Shown: one piece after another, positions 14,682 through 27,100 of the stretch
Numbering within the stretch: position 1 is the stretch's first letter
Layout of the letters: each line of letters opens with the position of its first letter
DNA from: Bacilli bacterium
GTDB lineage: Bacteria; Bacillota_I; Bacilli_A; RF39; UBA660
Assembly (NCBI GenBank): GCA_017511945.1
Contig: JAFWHR010000013.1
Span: 1 to 53,042 of the forward strand
Direction: 5' to 3'
Length of the DNA: 53,042 bases
Program-made: the position numbers and the translations under genes
The notes under the pieces: model-generated
What the model saw: only the letters and a program-made list of their open reading frames with translations
Told to the model about the DNA's origin: nothing
Database searches by the model: none

Positions 14682-15281
14682 ATGTTAGAGATTAATACCC
14701 AAAGCAGTATAAAAATAGAAGGTATATATTTTGATCCATTTAAAATTAAAGAAGAAAGACACGATGCCAAAGTCATATTTATAACTCACTCTCACTATGA
14801 TCATTTTGATATTAATAGCATTAAAAAGGTAAAAAATGAAAACACAATTATCATAGTCCCAAATGATGAAGAGATACTATTTAGTTTAAAAAGTGAAAAC
14901 GTTTTTGTTGTAGAACCTTCAAGAGAATATGAAATAGGTAATATCAAATTTAAGACAGTGCCATCTTACAATATAGAAAAGCCATTTCACAAAAGAGAAT
15001 ATGGATGGATAGGGTATGTAGTAAAACTTGATAAAACATATTACATAATGGGAGATACAGATTTAACTGAAGAATCAAAAAACGTAAAATGTGATCATCT
15101 ATTTGTTCCAATAGGAGGAACTTATACGATGGACTATAAAGAAGCAGCTAATCTTACAAATATAATTAAACCTAAAATAGTCACTCCCATTCATTATGGT
15201 TCTATAATAGGAGATAAAAGTTTATCACTTAAGTTCAAAAAGTTAGTTGACAAATCGATAGAAGTAAAAATCATTTTATAA
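14682..15281 (+). CDS. Metallo-beta-lactamase-fold hydrolase (UlaG/YtkL-like)
   Basis: A 199-residue metal-dependent hydrolase. HSHYDHFD gives ligands His36, His38, Asp40 and His41; MGDTDLTEE near 123 supplies the next Asp and PIHYGS near 170 a His. This is the short L-ascorbate-lactonase-like or UPF0173 class, whose substrates are mostly unknown. It lies 6 bases after dnaI and is therefore probably in the same transcript. It ends at the T-box operon promoter. Confidence 0.85.
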   Translation: MLEINTQSSIKIEGIYFDPFKIKEERHDAKVIFITHSHYDHFDINSIKKVKNENTIIIVPNDEEILFSLKSENVFVVEPSREYEIGNIKFKTVPSYNIEKPFHKREYGWIGYVVKLDKTYYIMGDTDLTEESKNVKCDHLFVPIGGTYTMDYKEAANLTNIIKPKIVTPIHYGSIIGDKSLSLKFKKLVDKSIEVKIIL

Positions 15282-15285
15282 ACAC

Positions 15286-15525
15286 TTGTAAAACATACGT
15301 AATATGTGTTAAAATGAGTACATAAGTGATGAAGAGGACAACACTTTTAAGAGAGTATTTAATAGAGAGTTTGGAATTGGTGGAATCCAAATAAATAACC
15401 TTAAATAGTTACTACCTTGGAGCTGCGTAATTCGCCGGTAATTAAACCGTTATCTTTAAAATTAAGTAAAACAAAGGATGGTACCGTGCTTATGCACTCC
15501 TTACAAATCAGTAAGGAGTTTTTAA
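15286..15525 (+). promoter_or_regulatory. T-box riboswitch, threonine type, with promoter
   Basis: The promoter is TTGTAA (15286-15291) with TAAAAT near 15310. The leader has the AGTGATGAAGAGGAC entry, the GGAATTGGTGGAATCC distal arm, a specifier region with ACT-ACC (15411-15416, both Thr codons) before TTGGAGCTGC, and the T-box AAGGATGGTACCGTG (about 15474-15488). The terminator is ACTCCTTAC, loop AAATCA, GTAAGGAGT, T run (15496-15523). Uncharged tRNA-Thr should favour antitermination. Confidence 0.95.
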
Positions 15526-15545
15526 TTTATTAAGGAGTAGAAAAA

Positions 15546-15926
15546 ATGACGAGAAAAGAGATTAATTCATCACCCATAGTTGGTATGAAGTACTTTTTAG
15601 AAGTTTATTATGGGGTAAGTGAAGATATAGTTTCAAAGATTTCACTTCACTCACATAAATCGATAAGTAAAATTGCATCCCTATATGGTCTTAAACTTTC
15701 TAAGATGAGTTTTGATAGTGTATCTAGAGAAATGATCGCAAGAGGGGAAGTATTGCTTGTTATTGATCACTTTAACAATCTAGCCCCATACATTAATCCT
15801 ACTATTGATTTAATAGATGAGTATGAAACGACTATGGATGAGAAATTTGTATCATGTGAGATAAATGAGGAGGAAGAATATGATAAACATAAAGGAAGAC
15901 AAAAGATTAAACACTTTAAATCATAG
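15546..15926 (+). CDS. Hypothetical protein under T-box control
   Basis: A 126-residue protein I do not recognise. AAGGAG precedes the ATG. The N-terminal part has small helices (SPIVGMKYFLEVYYG, SHKSISKIASLYGLKLSKMS), then a hydrophobic patch VLLVIDHF, an acidic stretch EINEEEEYDKHKG and a basic end. It lies between the threonine T-box and thrS, so its level follows threonyl-tRNA charging. Its last 47 bases overlap thrS in another frame, an unusually long overlap; the thrS ribosome site is inside this gene. It could be a ThrRS-associated factor, but that is a guess. Confidence 0.75.
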   Translation: MTRKEINSSPIVGMKYFLEVYYGVSEDIVSKISLHSHKSISKIASLYGLKLSKMSFDSVSREMIARGEVLLVIDHFNNLAPYINPTIDLIDEYETTMDEKFVSCEINEEEEYDKHKGRQKIKHFKS

Positions 15927-17627
15927 CTGTGCGCATTTGCTCGCCCAAGCAGTAATGCATTTATATAAAGATGCAAAGTTATGGGTTGGACCAGTAATAG
16001 ATGAGGGATTTTACTATGATATAGATTTAAATGGTAAAACTTTGACAGAAGATGATTTAAATAAAATATCTAAAGAGATGAAAAAACTTGCAAAAGACGG
16101 AAAGAGAATATATAGAGAAGAGTTAACTAAAAAAGAAGCTCTAGAAAAGTTTAAAGATAATCCTTATAAAGTAGATATTATAGAAAAAATAAGTGATGAT
16201 GAAATAATTAGCTGCTACAGCCAAGGTGATTTTACAGATTTATGTAGAGGGCCTCATGTAGATTCATTAAAAGAATGTAAAAACTTTAAGTTACTTAAAT
16301 TTTCAGGTTCATATTATAAAGGAGACTCTAAAAATAAAGTTCTTCAGAGAATATATGGCGTATGTTTTGATTCCAAAGAAGCTTTAGAAAATCATTTAAA
16401 AGAGTTAGAAGAAGCTAAAGAAAGAGACCATAGAAAAATAGGAAAAGAACTAGGAATATTTATGATGAATGACCTAGTTGGAAAGGGACTTCCAATATGG
16501 CTTCCAGATGGTTATACACTTTGGAGAACGATTCAAAATTACATAACAGATAAAGAGATTACACATGGATATAAACATGTTCATACTCCAGATTTAGGAA
16601 ACGTCAATTTATATAAAACTTCAGGACACTTTGATCACTATCAAGAAGATATGTTTCCAATTATGGATTTAGATAATGAACAGTACGTTTTAAGACCTAT
16701 GAACTGTCCTCATCACATGGTAATATTTGGAAATAAACTTCACTCATATAAAGACCTTCCAATTAGAATAGCAGAGATAGCTAATGACTTTAGATATGAA
16801 GCAGCAGGAGCAGTTAAAGGAATTGAAAGAGCGAGATGCTTTACTCAAAACGATTCTCATATATTCTGCACAAAAGATCAAATTAAGTCAGAATTTAAAG
16901 GTGTATTAAATTTGATAATTGAAGTATATAAAGACTTTAATATAGACATAACTAAAAATAAATTTAGATTATCTTTAAGAGATGAAGAAGATAAAGTTAA
17001 ATACTTTCAAGACGATGAGATGTGGAATAGCGCTGAGTCAGCCTTAAGGGAAGTATTGGATGAACTTAAAGTAGATTATTTTGAAGCTAAAGGAGAAGCT
17101 GCATTTTATGGACCTAAACTAGATATTTTAATTAAACCTGCTGTAGGAAATGAAGTAGCCATTCCAACCATTCAACTTGACTTCCTACTTCCTAGAAAAT
17201 TTGATTTAAAATACATAAATGATAAAGGTGAAAAGGAAACGCCAATTGTCATTCATAGAGCTATTTTAGGTTCACTTGATAGATTTATAGCATTCCTACT
17301 TGAAGAGACTAAAGGAGCTCTTCCACTTTGGCTTTCACCAAATCAGATAAACATAATACCTGTAAATAATGAATACCATTTAGACTACTGTAAAAATATT
17401 TTAGAAAAACTAGACGAATTTAGAGTTAAATTAGATAGTAGAGATGAGAAGTTATCTTATAAAATGAGGGAAAGTCAAATAAAAAAAATACCTTATACTC
17501 TAGTATTGGGTGATAAGGAAAAAGAAGAGGGACTTGTAAGTTATAGAAAGTACTCTTCAAAAGAAACGGTCAGTTTAAAACTAAAAGATTTTATTAAAAT
17601 GATAAAAAAAGAGATAGAGGAAAAAAG

Positions 17628-17631
<4 letters not shown>
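15880..17631 (+). CDS. thrS: Threonine--tRNA ligase, lacking the N-terminal TGS domain
   Basis: Charges tRNA-Thr. The start ATG 15880 follows GAGGAGG; upstream codons to 15865 lie inside that site. At 583 residues it is about 60 shorter than usual: it begins directly with the editing domain (LNHSCAHLLAQAV, then CRGPHVDS), so the TGS domain is absent. The class II catalytic core is complete: zinc-site MNCPHHMVIF, RIAEIANDFRYEAAGAVKGIERARCFTQND, PIVIHRAILGSLDRFIAFLLEE. The C-terminal anticodon domain follows. Regulated by the upstream T-box; the stop overlaps the next start. Confidence 0.97.
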
Positions 17632-19680
<2,049 letters not shown>

Positions 19681-19716
19681 TATTTTTCTTCAATATAATT
19701 GTTAAAGGTGAAGTAC

Positions 19717-20247
19717 ATGAAAGAAAAAATAATTAGTATAATTGATAAGATGGAAGGATCGTTACTAGGAATAGGTATTGATGATAGTAATATGCTTGAC
19801 AAGATAGAAGAAAATGAAAAAATAGATCTTTGTTATATACTTAGTAATGGAAATAAAACTGATAAAAAATTTAAACTTTTCAAAAAAGGGAAAAATAAAA
19901 CAGTTAATATTAGAAAATTAAAAAAACATTTTAAGAAGAAATCTATAGATAACATAGTATGCGATTATGAAGTTATAAAAAAACATATTAGATCTTTTCA
20001 ATCAGGAAGTGTATACGTAAATAGAGGCAAACTGTATATATATGGTAATATTAAAGATTTAAAAAACTTAGAAAAGAGATATAAAAGATATACAGATGAA
20101 GTTATCTTAGAGAAAAATACCAGATCATTTTTACTAATAGTAGATAATTCAAAAACAAAAAACAACATAGTTAAGGATAATATCTATAGAATTAGCGATT
20201 TATTTAATGATGTTTTGGATTTTTTAACGGAACTTCTTGCAAACTAA
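19717..20247 (+). CDS. Hypothetical basic protein
   Basis: 176 residues, very rich in Lys, Asn and Asp. The start is ATG 19717 after AAGGTGA; a TTG at 19699 has no site. The N-terminus (MEGSLLGIGIDDSNMLDKIEENEKIDLCYILS) has the rhythm of a strand-loop-helix, as in a nucleotide or SAM-binding fold, but no certain glycine motif. A basic KKHFKKKS region and an IIYGN-like strand follow. There are no membrane segments. It sits 37 bases after lysS and before the secE promoter. Family unknown to me. Confidence 0.65.
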   Translation: MKEKIISIIDKMEGSLLGIGIDDSNMLDKIEENEKIDLCYILSNGNKTDKKFKLFKKGKNKTVNIRKLKKHFKKKSIDNIVCDYEVIKKHIRSFQSGSVYVNRGKLYIYGNIKDLKNLEKRYKRYTDEVILEKNTRSFLLIVDNSKTKNNIVKDNIYRISDLFNDVLDFLTELLAN

Positions 20248-20255
20248 AAAAACAC

Positions 20256-20284
20256 TTGACTGTTACGTGTATAAATGATAATAT
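20256..20284 (+). promoter_or_regulatory. Promoter of secE-nusG
   Basis: TTGACT (20256-20261), 17 bases, TAATAT (20279-20284). Confidence 0.8.
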
Positions 20285-20313
20285 ACATGTAGACACAGAG
20301 AGGTGTTTTTATT

Positions 20314-20355
20314 TTGGATTGTTTCATATTATTAAAAGTAGGTGAAAGTTTATGA
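20314..20355 (+). CDS. Possible 13-residue leader peptide before secE
   Basis: A TTG codon eight bases after AGAGAGGTG opens a 13-codon frame (MDCFILLKVGESL) whose TGA overlaps the secE ATG by ATGA. Overlap and spacing suggest translational coupling, or a remnant at the spot where rpmG is often found. secE has its own AGGTGA, so the peptide may be chance. Confidence 0.3.
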   Translation: MDCFILLKVGESL

Positions 20356-20549
20356 AGAAAGATTCAAAGAAAAAAGAAGGATTTTTCAAAGGGGTTAAAA
20401 ATGAAATAAAGCAGGTAAGGTGGCCAAGTAAAAAAGAGATGGGTAAATATTCTCTTGCAGTATTACTATGCATTATTATACTATCTGTATTCTTTACCAC
20501 ATCAGATGTAATTATATCAGCCGTTAAATCCTTTTTAGGAGGACTTTAG
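20352..20549 (+). CDS. secE: SecE, preprotein translocase subunit
   Basis: A 65-residue single-pass protein of the SecYEG channel. The cytoplasmic amphipathic part has the SecE block VKNEIKQVRWPSKKEM, followed by one membrane helix (residues 33-53). AGGTGA precedes the ATG. It is one base upstream of nusG, the standard arrangement. Confidence 0.97.
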   Translation: MKKDSKKKEGFFKGVKNEIKQVRWPSKKEMGKYSLAVLLCIIILSVFFTTSDVIISAVKSFLGGL

Positions 20550-20550
20550 T

Positions 20551-21075
20551 ATGGAAAAACAGTGGTATGTCGTCAATACTTATTCAGGTCACGAGAATAA
20601 GGTTAAAGAAAAACTTGAGATGCGTGCAAGTTCAATGGATATGGAAGATTACATCTTAAGAGTTGTCGTACCAGAAACTAAAGAGATAGACGCAAAAGGA
20701 AAAGAGAAAGTAACAAAACTATTTCCGGGATACATTTTAGTTGAAATGGTCATGACTGATGAGGCGTGGTTTATAGTTAGAAATACACCTGGAGTAACCG
20801 GATTTATAGGATCATCAGGTAAAGGAGCAAAACCTTTTCCATTAACTCCAATGGAAGTAGATAAGATATTAAGTTCTATGGGTATGAGTAGATTAGATGC
20901 AAGTAGTGAACTTAAAGAAGGAGAAAGCGTCAAAGTTATATCTGGACCATTTGAAGGAATGATGGGAACTATTAAATCAGTAGATATAGACAATGCTAAA
21001 TTAGAAGTATCTATAGATTTGTTTGGTCAGGAAACTACAGTAGAACTAAATTTTTCAGAAATAACAAAGGATTAG
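20551..21075 (+). CDS. nusG: Transcription termination/antitermination factor NusG
   Basis: A 174-residue RNA polymerase-binding factor. The NGN domain is WYVVNTYSGHENKVKEKLE through PGYILVEMVMTDEAWFIVRNTPGVTGFIGS; the KOW domain is VKVISGPFEGMMGTIKSVD. AGGAGG overlaps the end of secE. Normal length, no insertion. Confidence 0.98.
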   Translation: MEKQWYVVNTYSGHENKVKEKLEMRASSMDMEDYILRVVVPETKEIDAKGKEKVTKLFPGYILVEMVMTDEAWFIVRNTPGVTGFIGSSGKGAKPFPLTPMEVDKILSSMGMSRLDASSELKEGESVKVISGPFEGMMGTIKSVDIDNAKLEVSIDLFGQETTVELNFSEITKD

Positions 21076-21104
21076 TTTACAAAATAGTAAAAAAATGTTA
21101 TTAT
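21076..21104 (+). promoter_or_regulatory. Promoter of rplK-rplA
   Basis: TTTACA (21076-21081), 17 bases, TATTAT (21099-21104) with TG before it. It begins right after the nusG stop. Confidence 0.75.
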
Positions 21105-21114
21105 TAAATCGCTA

Positions 21115-21193
21115 TATTTTTTAGATATAGATTTAGTGGGAGATTTGAATGTTAATAAGCGGATCATTTGAACCACTCACGAAAAATTATTAT
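21115..21193 (+). promoter_or_regulatory. rplK leader, probable L1/L11-type autoregulatory hairpin
   Basis: AGTGG (21135-21139) pairs with CCACT (21173-21177), enclosing a GAGATTTGAATG-like arm. A GTGGGAG...CCAC element at this place precedes rplK in Firmicutes and is thought to be the L1 binding site on mRNA. The assignment is from position and pattern. Confidence 0.5.
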
Positions 21194-21207
21194 AGGAGGT
21201 GTTTTTC

Positions 21208-21630
21208 GTGGCAAATGTAGTAAATAAAATAAAGATACAAATACCTGCTGGAAAAGCAACACCAGCTCCACCAGTCGGTACAGCTTTAGGACCTGCGGGA
21301 ATTAATTTAGGAGATTTCTGCAGCAAATTCAATGATGCAACTAGAGATAAAATGGGTGATATACTTCCAGTTGAAATTTCAATCTATGAAGATAGAAGTT
21401 TTGACTTCGTAGTTAAAACTCCACCAGCAGCCTTTTTAATTAAAAGAGCATTAAAATTAAAAAAAGGTTCTAGTACTGGTAGAAAAGATACAGTTGGTAC
21501 CTTAACCAAGGATCAACTTAGAGAAATTGCCGAGATTAAATTACCTGATTTAAACTGTTATGATGTAGAGTCAGCTATGAAAATAGTTGAAGGAACAGCT
21601 TTAAATATGGGTGTAGAAGTAGAAAAATAA
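21208..21630 (+). CDS. rplK: 50S ribosomal protein L11
   Basis: 140 residues, stalk-base protein. [33 protein letters not shown] and [35 protein letters not shown] are standard. The start is GTG 21208 after AGGAGG; the in-frame GTG at 21199 overlaps that site. Confidence 0.98.
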   Translation: MANVVNKIKIQIPAGKATPAPPVGTALGPAGINLGDFCSKFNDATRDKMGDILPVEISIYEDRSFDFVVKTPPAAFLIKRALKLKKGSSTGRKDTVGTLTKDQLREIAEIKLPDLNCYDVESAMKIVEGTALNMGVEVEK

Positions 21631-21688
21631 TTACCAAAAATAAGTTGGGAGGAAAAAATCCGCAAAAACCACAAAGGAGGTAAATTAA

Positions 21689-22384
21689 ATGAAAAAAGGT
21701 AAAAAATATGTATCAGCAGCTGAAAAGATAGATAGGCATAATGCATATTCTAAAGAAGAAGCTATTAAACTTGTTAAAGAGACTTCATACGCATCTTTTG
21801 ATGCTTCAGTAGAACTATCAATGAGATTAAATTTAGATACTAAAAAAGCTGATCAACAGTTAAGAGGAGCGATAGTACTACCTAAAGGAACTGGTAAAAC
21901 TAAAAAGGTTTTAGTAATTGCTAAAGGAGAAGGCGCTAAAGCAGCCAAAGAAGCCGGTGCAGATTATGTCGGAGATATTGATATGATTGAAAAAATTCAA
22001 AAGGAAAACTGGTTTGATTTCGATACTTTAATCGCAACTCCAGACATGATGCCAAGCCTTGGTAAAATAGGTAGAATTTTAGGACCTAAAGGTCTTATGC
22101 CAAACCCTAAAACTGGAACAGTTACAACAGATACTAAAAAAGCAGTAGAAGAAGTTAAAAAAGGAAGAGTAGAGTATAGAACAGATTCATATGGAAACGT
22201 TCACGCTCTAATTGGAAAAGTTTCATTTTCTGATGAAGACTTACTTGAAAACCTAAATACTTTTGTCTCTTTGATCGTTAAATCTAAACCTTCAGTTGTC
22301 AAAGGAACTTATGTTAAAAACATATCACTTTCATCAACTCAAGGACCTGGAATAAAAGTAGATATAAACAGTTTTGACTTTTAA
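21689..22384 (+). CDS. rplA: 50S ribosomal protein L1
   Basis: 231 residues, L1 stalk protein and translational repressor of its own operon. Blocks [33 protein letters not shown] and [23 protein letters not shown] are clear. AGGAGG precedes the ATG. The next promoter (rplJ) lies in its last codons. Confidence 0.98.
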   Translation: MKKGKKYVSAAEKIDRHNAYSKEEAIKLVKETSYASFDASVELSMRLNLDTKKADQQLRGAIVLPKGTGKTKKVLVIAKGEGAKAAKEAGADYVGDIDMIEKIQKENWFDFDTLIATPDMMPSLGKIGRILGPKGLMPNPKTGTVTTDTKKAVEEVKKGRVEYRTDSYGNVHALIGKVSFSDEDLLENLNTFVSLIVKSKPSVVKGTYVKNISLSSTQGPGIKVDINSFDF

Positions 22385-22402
22385 TAGTTAAAATGATATA
22401 AT
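22374..22402 (+). promoter_or_regulatory. Promoter of rplJ-rplL, overlapping the rplA end
   Basis: TTGACT (22374-22379) inside the last rplA codons, 17 bases, TATAAT (22397-22402) preceded by TG. Confidence 0.8.
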
Positions 22403-22409
22403 TAATTTG

Positions 22410-22507
22410 TTTTAGAAATTATGCCGTAGACAGTAGGTGCAAATGCTTAATTTCCTACCGAGGAATAAAAACCTTAAATAGCTCTACGCATAATGCATAG
22501 AGTTTTT
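22410..22507 (+). promoter_or_regulatory. L10 leader with attenuator terminator
   Basis: GCCGTAGACAGTAGGTGC ... TTCCTACCGAGGAATAAA is the L10 leader core, bound by the L10(L12)4 complex. It ends in CTCTA-c-GCA-TAA-TGC-a-TAGAG with a T run (22482-22507), an intrinsic terminator expected to mediate autoregulatory attenuation. Confidence 0.9.
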
Positions 22508-22528
22508 ATTGTTAAGGAGGTGTTTTTA

Positions 22529-23023
22529 ATGGCAAATCAGAAGATATTAGATCAAAAGCAAAAAGTGATTGACGAGATAGCAGAAAAGACAAAAAATTCA
22601 TCTTCAGTAGTATTATTTGAATATCAAGGACTTACTACAGAGGATACAAATAATTTGAGAAGAATGTTAAAAGAAAGTGGTTCAGAGTTTAAAATCTATA
22701 AAAACACTCTAACTAAAAGAGCATTTGACTCTTTAAATATAGATATGGATGATGAGTTAACAGGACCTAAAGCAATCGCATTTTCAGATGATTCAATCGC
22801 TCCAATTAAAGTTTTATATGACTTCAGTAAAAAGAATAAAGCTTTAGTCGTTAAAAAGGGATTGATTGATGGTGAAATTACTGAAGAAGATAAACTTAGA
22901 GAGCTTTCTAAAATACCATCTAGAGAAGGACTACTTACAATGCTTGCAGGTGGCCTAATAGGTACTGTTAGAAACTTATCAATAGCTCTTGATTTAAGAG
23001 CAAATCAATTAGAAGAAAAATAG
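22529..23023 (+). CDS. rplJ: 50S ribosomal protein L10
   Basis: 164 residues, base of the L7/L12 stalk. Starts at ATG 22529 after AAGGAGG; the frame upstream runs into the attenuator hairpin. KNSSSVVLFEYQGLTTEDTNNLRRMLKESGSEFKIYKNTL is the L10 RNA-binding block, and the C-terminal helix that carries L7/L12 is present. Confidence 0.97.
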   Translation: MANQKILDQKQKVIDEIAEKTKNSSSVVLFEYQGLTTEDTNNLRRMLKESGSEFKIYKNTLTKRAFDSLNIDMDDELTGPKAIAFSDDSIAPIKVLYDFSKKNKALVVKKGLIDGEITEEDKLRELSKIPSREGLLTMLAGGLIGTVRNLSIALDLRANQLEEK

Positions 23024-23042
23024 AGAGAAAGGAATGATAAAT

Positions 23043-23411
23043 ATGGCAAAACTTACAAAAGAGGAATTTATTAAAAGTTTAAATGAAATGTCACTACTTG
23101 AAATTAAAGAGTTAGTTGACGCAATGAAGGAGGAATACGGAGTTGATCCTAGTGCAGTTGCAGCCGCACCAGTTGCCGCAGCTACTGAAGAAGCTGAAGG
23201 ACCATCTACAGTTACAGTTACATTAACTGCTGCTGGGCCAAACAAACTTCCAGTAATTAAGTTAATTAAAGAAGCTACTGGACTTGGACTTAAAGAAGCT
23301 AAGGCAATAGCTGATAACGGAGGAGCAGTTAAAGAAAATATTCCTTCAAGTGAAGCTGAAGAATTAAAAGCAAAATTCGAAGAAGCTGGCGCTACAGTAG
23401 AAGTAAAATAA
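23043..23411 (+). CDS. rplL: 50S ribosomal protein L7/L12
   Basis: 122 residues. N-terminal dimer helix, Ala-rich hinge (AVAAAPVAAA), and the C-terminal domain GPNKLPVIKLIKEATGLGLKEAKAIADNGGA that contacts translation factors. AAAGGA fits ATG 23043; ATG 23034 touches the site and is rejected. Confidence 0.98.
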   Translation: MAKLTKEEFIKSLNEMSLLEIKELVDAMKEEYGVDPSAVAAAPVAAATEEAEGPSTVTVTLTAAGPNKLPVIKLIKEATGLGLKEAKAIADNGGAVKENIPSSEAEELKAKFEEAGATVEVK

Positions 23412-23419
23412 TTACAAGC

Positions 23420-23457
23420 TTTAAAGAGCCTGCACTATTAAATAATAGTGTGGGCTT
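23420..23457 (+). terminator. Hairpin between rplL and the methyltransferase gene
   Basis: A long imperfect stem (AAAGAGCCTGCACTATT with AATAGTGTGGGCTTT) but no T run. It may be a partial attenuator or an RNA processing site that lowers downstream expression relative to L7/L12. Confidence 0.55.
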
Positions 23458-23484
23458 TAGCCGTTTATTAAAGAGGGTGAAATT

Positions 23485-24069
23485 GTGAATCACTATTTTA
23501 CAAATGATTATAGTAAAACCGATGAAAAAATGATTAAAGTTATCATTAATGATGAACATTTTAAATTCATAACTGATAGAAATACCTTTTCAAAAAGTGG
23601 TTTAGATTTTGGAACCAGATCATTACTTGAAAATTTAGATTTAAAAAGTATAAAAGGTGACATTCTAGATTTAGGTTGTGGCTGGGGACCGATTGGAATA
23701 TATATAAAAAAGTTAACTGAATCAAATGTATTTATGTCTGACGTAAACATAAAAGCGCTTAATCTATCTAAAAAAAATGCACAGATAAATAAAGTAGACG
23801 TCAATGTAATAGAAAGTAATTCTTTTGAAAATATTAACAATAAATTTGACTATATAATTACTAATCCACCTATTAGAATTGGTAAAGATAAACTTTATGA
23901 AATACTTAACAGTTCACTTAACCATTTAAAAGAAAATGGGAAATTATATTTTGTAATTAACAAAAATCAAGGTGCGAAAAGTACTATAAAAGATTTTAGT
24001 AAAAACTATAAAGTTGAAGTAATTAAAAAAAATAAAGGTTTTTTCATTATTTGTATTCAAAATCGTTGA
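23485..24069 (+). CDS. RsmC/YbxB-like rRNA methyltransferase
   Basis: A 194-residue class I SAM-dependent methyltransferase. The SAM motif is ILDLGCGWGPIGIYI (near residues 60-75) and the catalytic NPPIRIGK near 128-135, the motif of the RsmC/YbxB group that modifies guanine N2 in rRNA. The N-terminus HYFTNDYSKTDEKMIKV also fits YbxB. Located between rplL and rpoB as ybxB is in B. subtilis. AGAGGGTGA precedes the GTG/ATG start region. Confidence 0.9.
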   Translation: MNHYFTNDYSKTDEKMIKVIINDEHFKFITDRNTFSKSGLDFGTRSLLENLDLKSIKGDILDLGCGWGPIGIYIKKLTESNVFMSDVNIKALNLSKKNAQINKVDVNVIESNSFENINNKFDYIITNPPIRIGKDKLYEILNSSLNHLKENGKLYFVINKNQGAKSTIKDFSKNYKVEVIKKNKGFFIICIQNR

Positions 24070-24094
24070 CAATTAGAAGAAAAATCTTTATAAT
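24066..24094 (+). promoter_or_regulatory. Promoter of rpoB-rpoC
   Basis: TTGACA (24066-24071), 17 bases, TATAAT (24089-24094); overlaps the methyltransferase stop. The leader to the TTG start carries a small hairpin GTACC/GGTAC. Confidence 0.88.
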
Positions 24095-24165
24095 TATAAA
24101 TTGGCGACATGTACCCTTGTAGAGGTACAAAATTGTTTAAAAATCTATTGTTTAGGGGTGAAATC

Positions 24166-27100
24166 TTGGCTTATAAAATTAAAAAAGTAAACAAATATCG
24201 TGAGAGAAGAAACTATGCAAAAACTGAAAATGCAATTGAACTTACAAACTTACTAGAAATCCAAAAAAAATCTTATAGTTGGTTTATCGAAAATGGAATT
24301 AAAGAAGTATTTGATGACATATTTCCAGTAGAGAGTTTTACTGGTAATTTGTCATTGGAATTCGGAGATTATTCTTTTGATGAACCTAGGTATAATATCA
24401 AACAGTGTAAAGAGAGGTATTCTACTTATTCTGCGCCACTTAAAGTAGATGCTAGACTTTTTAACGTTGAATCTGGAGAGGTGAAAGAGCAGGAGATCTA
24501 TTTAGGTGATATGCCTATAATGACCGAAAGCGGAGCCTTTATAATTAATGGTGCTGAAAGAGTTGTCGTATCTCAGCTCGTTAGAAGTCCCTCAGTTTAT
24601 TTCGGAAAAGAGATAGATAAGAAAAATGGAAGAATTATATCTACTTGTCAAATAATTCCAACTAGAGGAACTTGGCTTGAACTTGAAACTGATGCCAGAG
24701 ATATCGTATACGTTAGAATTGATAGAACTAGAAAAGTTCCAATCACAACTTTACTTAGAGCCGTTGGTCTATCTAGTGATAGTGATATAAACGATCTATT
24801 CGGAGAAAACGATTATGTCATTAAAACTATTGAAAAAGATACAAATAAAAATACAGATGAGGCTTTAATAGATATTCATTCTAAATTAAGACCTGGTGAA
24901 CCTTCTACTTTAGAAAGTGCGAAAAACCAATTGATTACTAGATTTTTCGATGCATTTAGATATGATTTAGCTAAAGTTGGAAGATATAAATTCAATAAAA
25001 AATTAAATGTTTTAGATCGTCTTTTAGGATGCACACTTGCTGAAACTATCAAAGATGGAAATAAAGTAATCGCAAAAGAAGGTACTTTAGTAGATAAAGA
25101 AGTTTTAGAAAGTTTAAAACCTATTTTTGAAAAAGGTTATGGCATGGTAGATGCTCTAGTAAATCCAGACTTAGACAACTATGGAAGCGTTCAAATAGTT
25201 AAAGTTTACTCTAAAGTAAATCCTGAAAAAATAGTTAAAATAATTGGTAATGATCAAAGTATAGATGTAAAAAGACTTACGACATCTGATATATATGCAT
25301 CGGTATCATACTATTTAAATCTGCAAGATGGAATTGGATCATACGATGAGATAGATCACTTATCAAACAGACGTGTAAGACAAGTTGGAGAACTATTACA
25401 AAATCAATTTAGAATTGGTATAAGCAGAATTGAGAGAATGATTAGAGATAGAATGAGTACTCAGGATATATCTGAGGTAACTCCTAAGAGTCTAATTAAT
25501 ATTAGACCACTAACTGCTTCTATTAAAGAGTTCTTCGGTTCGTCACAACTATCTCAGTTCATGGATCAGATTAATCCAGTTGCTGAACTAACACATAAGA
25601 GAAGACTTTCATCATTAGGACCAGGTGGATTATCTAAAGATAGAGCCGGAATGGACGTCCGTGATGTAAACCCATCTCATTATGGAAGACTTTGTCCTGT
25701 AGAATCACCAGAAGGACCTAACATCGGACTTATTACTTCACTTGCATCTTATGCGAGAGTAAATGAATATGGATTTATAATGACTCCATATAGAAAAGTA
25801 GAAAACGGTAAATTAACAGATGAGATAAAATACATGACTGCTGATGAGGAATTAGAATACTATATTGCCCCTGCAACATCAGCTGATGGTAAAAAGATAA
25901 TAGAAGAAAATGTAGCTGTCAGATATAAAAGTGATAACTTAATTATTCCAAGTGAAAAAGTAGAATATATAGATGTATCACCTCAGCAAATAATATCTAT
26001 AACTACTAGTGGAATACCTTTCTTGGAACACGACGATGGTAAAAGAGCCTTAATGGGTGCGAACATGCAAAGACAGGCAATCCCACTTTTAGAAGCTGAA
26101 GCCCCTTTAATCGGAACTGGAGTTGAAGCAATTGCTGCAAGAGATTCAGGAGTAGTTATTACTTCTAAAGCAGACGGTGTCGTTAAATATGTGGATGCGA
26201 GAAAGATTATAATTAAAAATGCTAAAGGAACTGATACATATTACATGGATGGTTTTGAGAGAAGTAACATGGGTACATGTTATCACCAAAGACCTATTGT
26301 AAGAAAAGGCGACAAAGTTAAAGTAGGAGAAGTTATAGCCGATGGACCATCTACAGATAAAGGTGAGATGGCACTAGGTAAAAACTTAACTATAGCGTTT
26401 GTAAACTATGATGGTTACAACTACGAAGATGCAGTTATTTTAAATGAAAGATTAGTTAAAGATGATGTATTTACATCAATTCACATTAAAGATTATGAAA
26501 TAGATTGTAGAGATACTAAACTTGGACCAGAGGAATTTACGAGAGATATTCCAAACGTATCTGAAGAAGCTAGAAAGAACTTAGATGAAAACGGTATTAT
26601 CAGAATCGGTACCGAAGTTAAAGATGATGACATATTAGTTGGTAAAGTTACCCCTAAAGGAATGGCAGAACTTACAAGTGAAGAAAAACTACTTCACGCT
26701 ATATTTGGAGAAAAAACTAGAGAAGTTAGAGATACATCACTTAGAGTTCAGCACGGTGGTGGAGGTATTGTTCACGATGTTCAGATATTATCTAAAGAAG
26801 ATAATGAAGAACTACCTGCTGGAGTATCTAAAAAGATTAGAGTTTATATCGCTCAAAAGAGAAAAATTGGTGTCGGTGATAAAATATCAGGTAGACACGG
26901 AAACAAAGGTGTAGTATCACTAGTACTTCCAGAGGAAGATATGCCTTACACTAAAGAAGGTAAGACAGTAGATATATTACTTAACCCACTTGGAGTTCCT
27001 TCTCGTATGAATTTAGGTCAGATTTTAGAACTTCACTTAGGTATGGCAGCTAAAAACTTAAATATCCATGTAGCAACCCCAGTATTTGATGGAGCTACCC

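Noticed and set aside
26639-26914. Alternative plus-strand frame within rpoB.
   Set aside because: It is a shadow of the rpoB codons; no site and no family.
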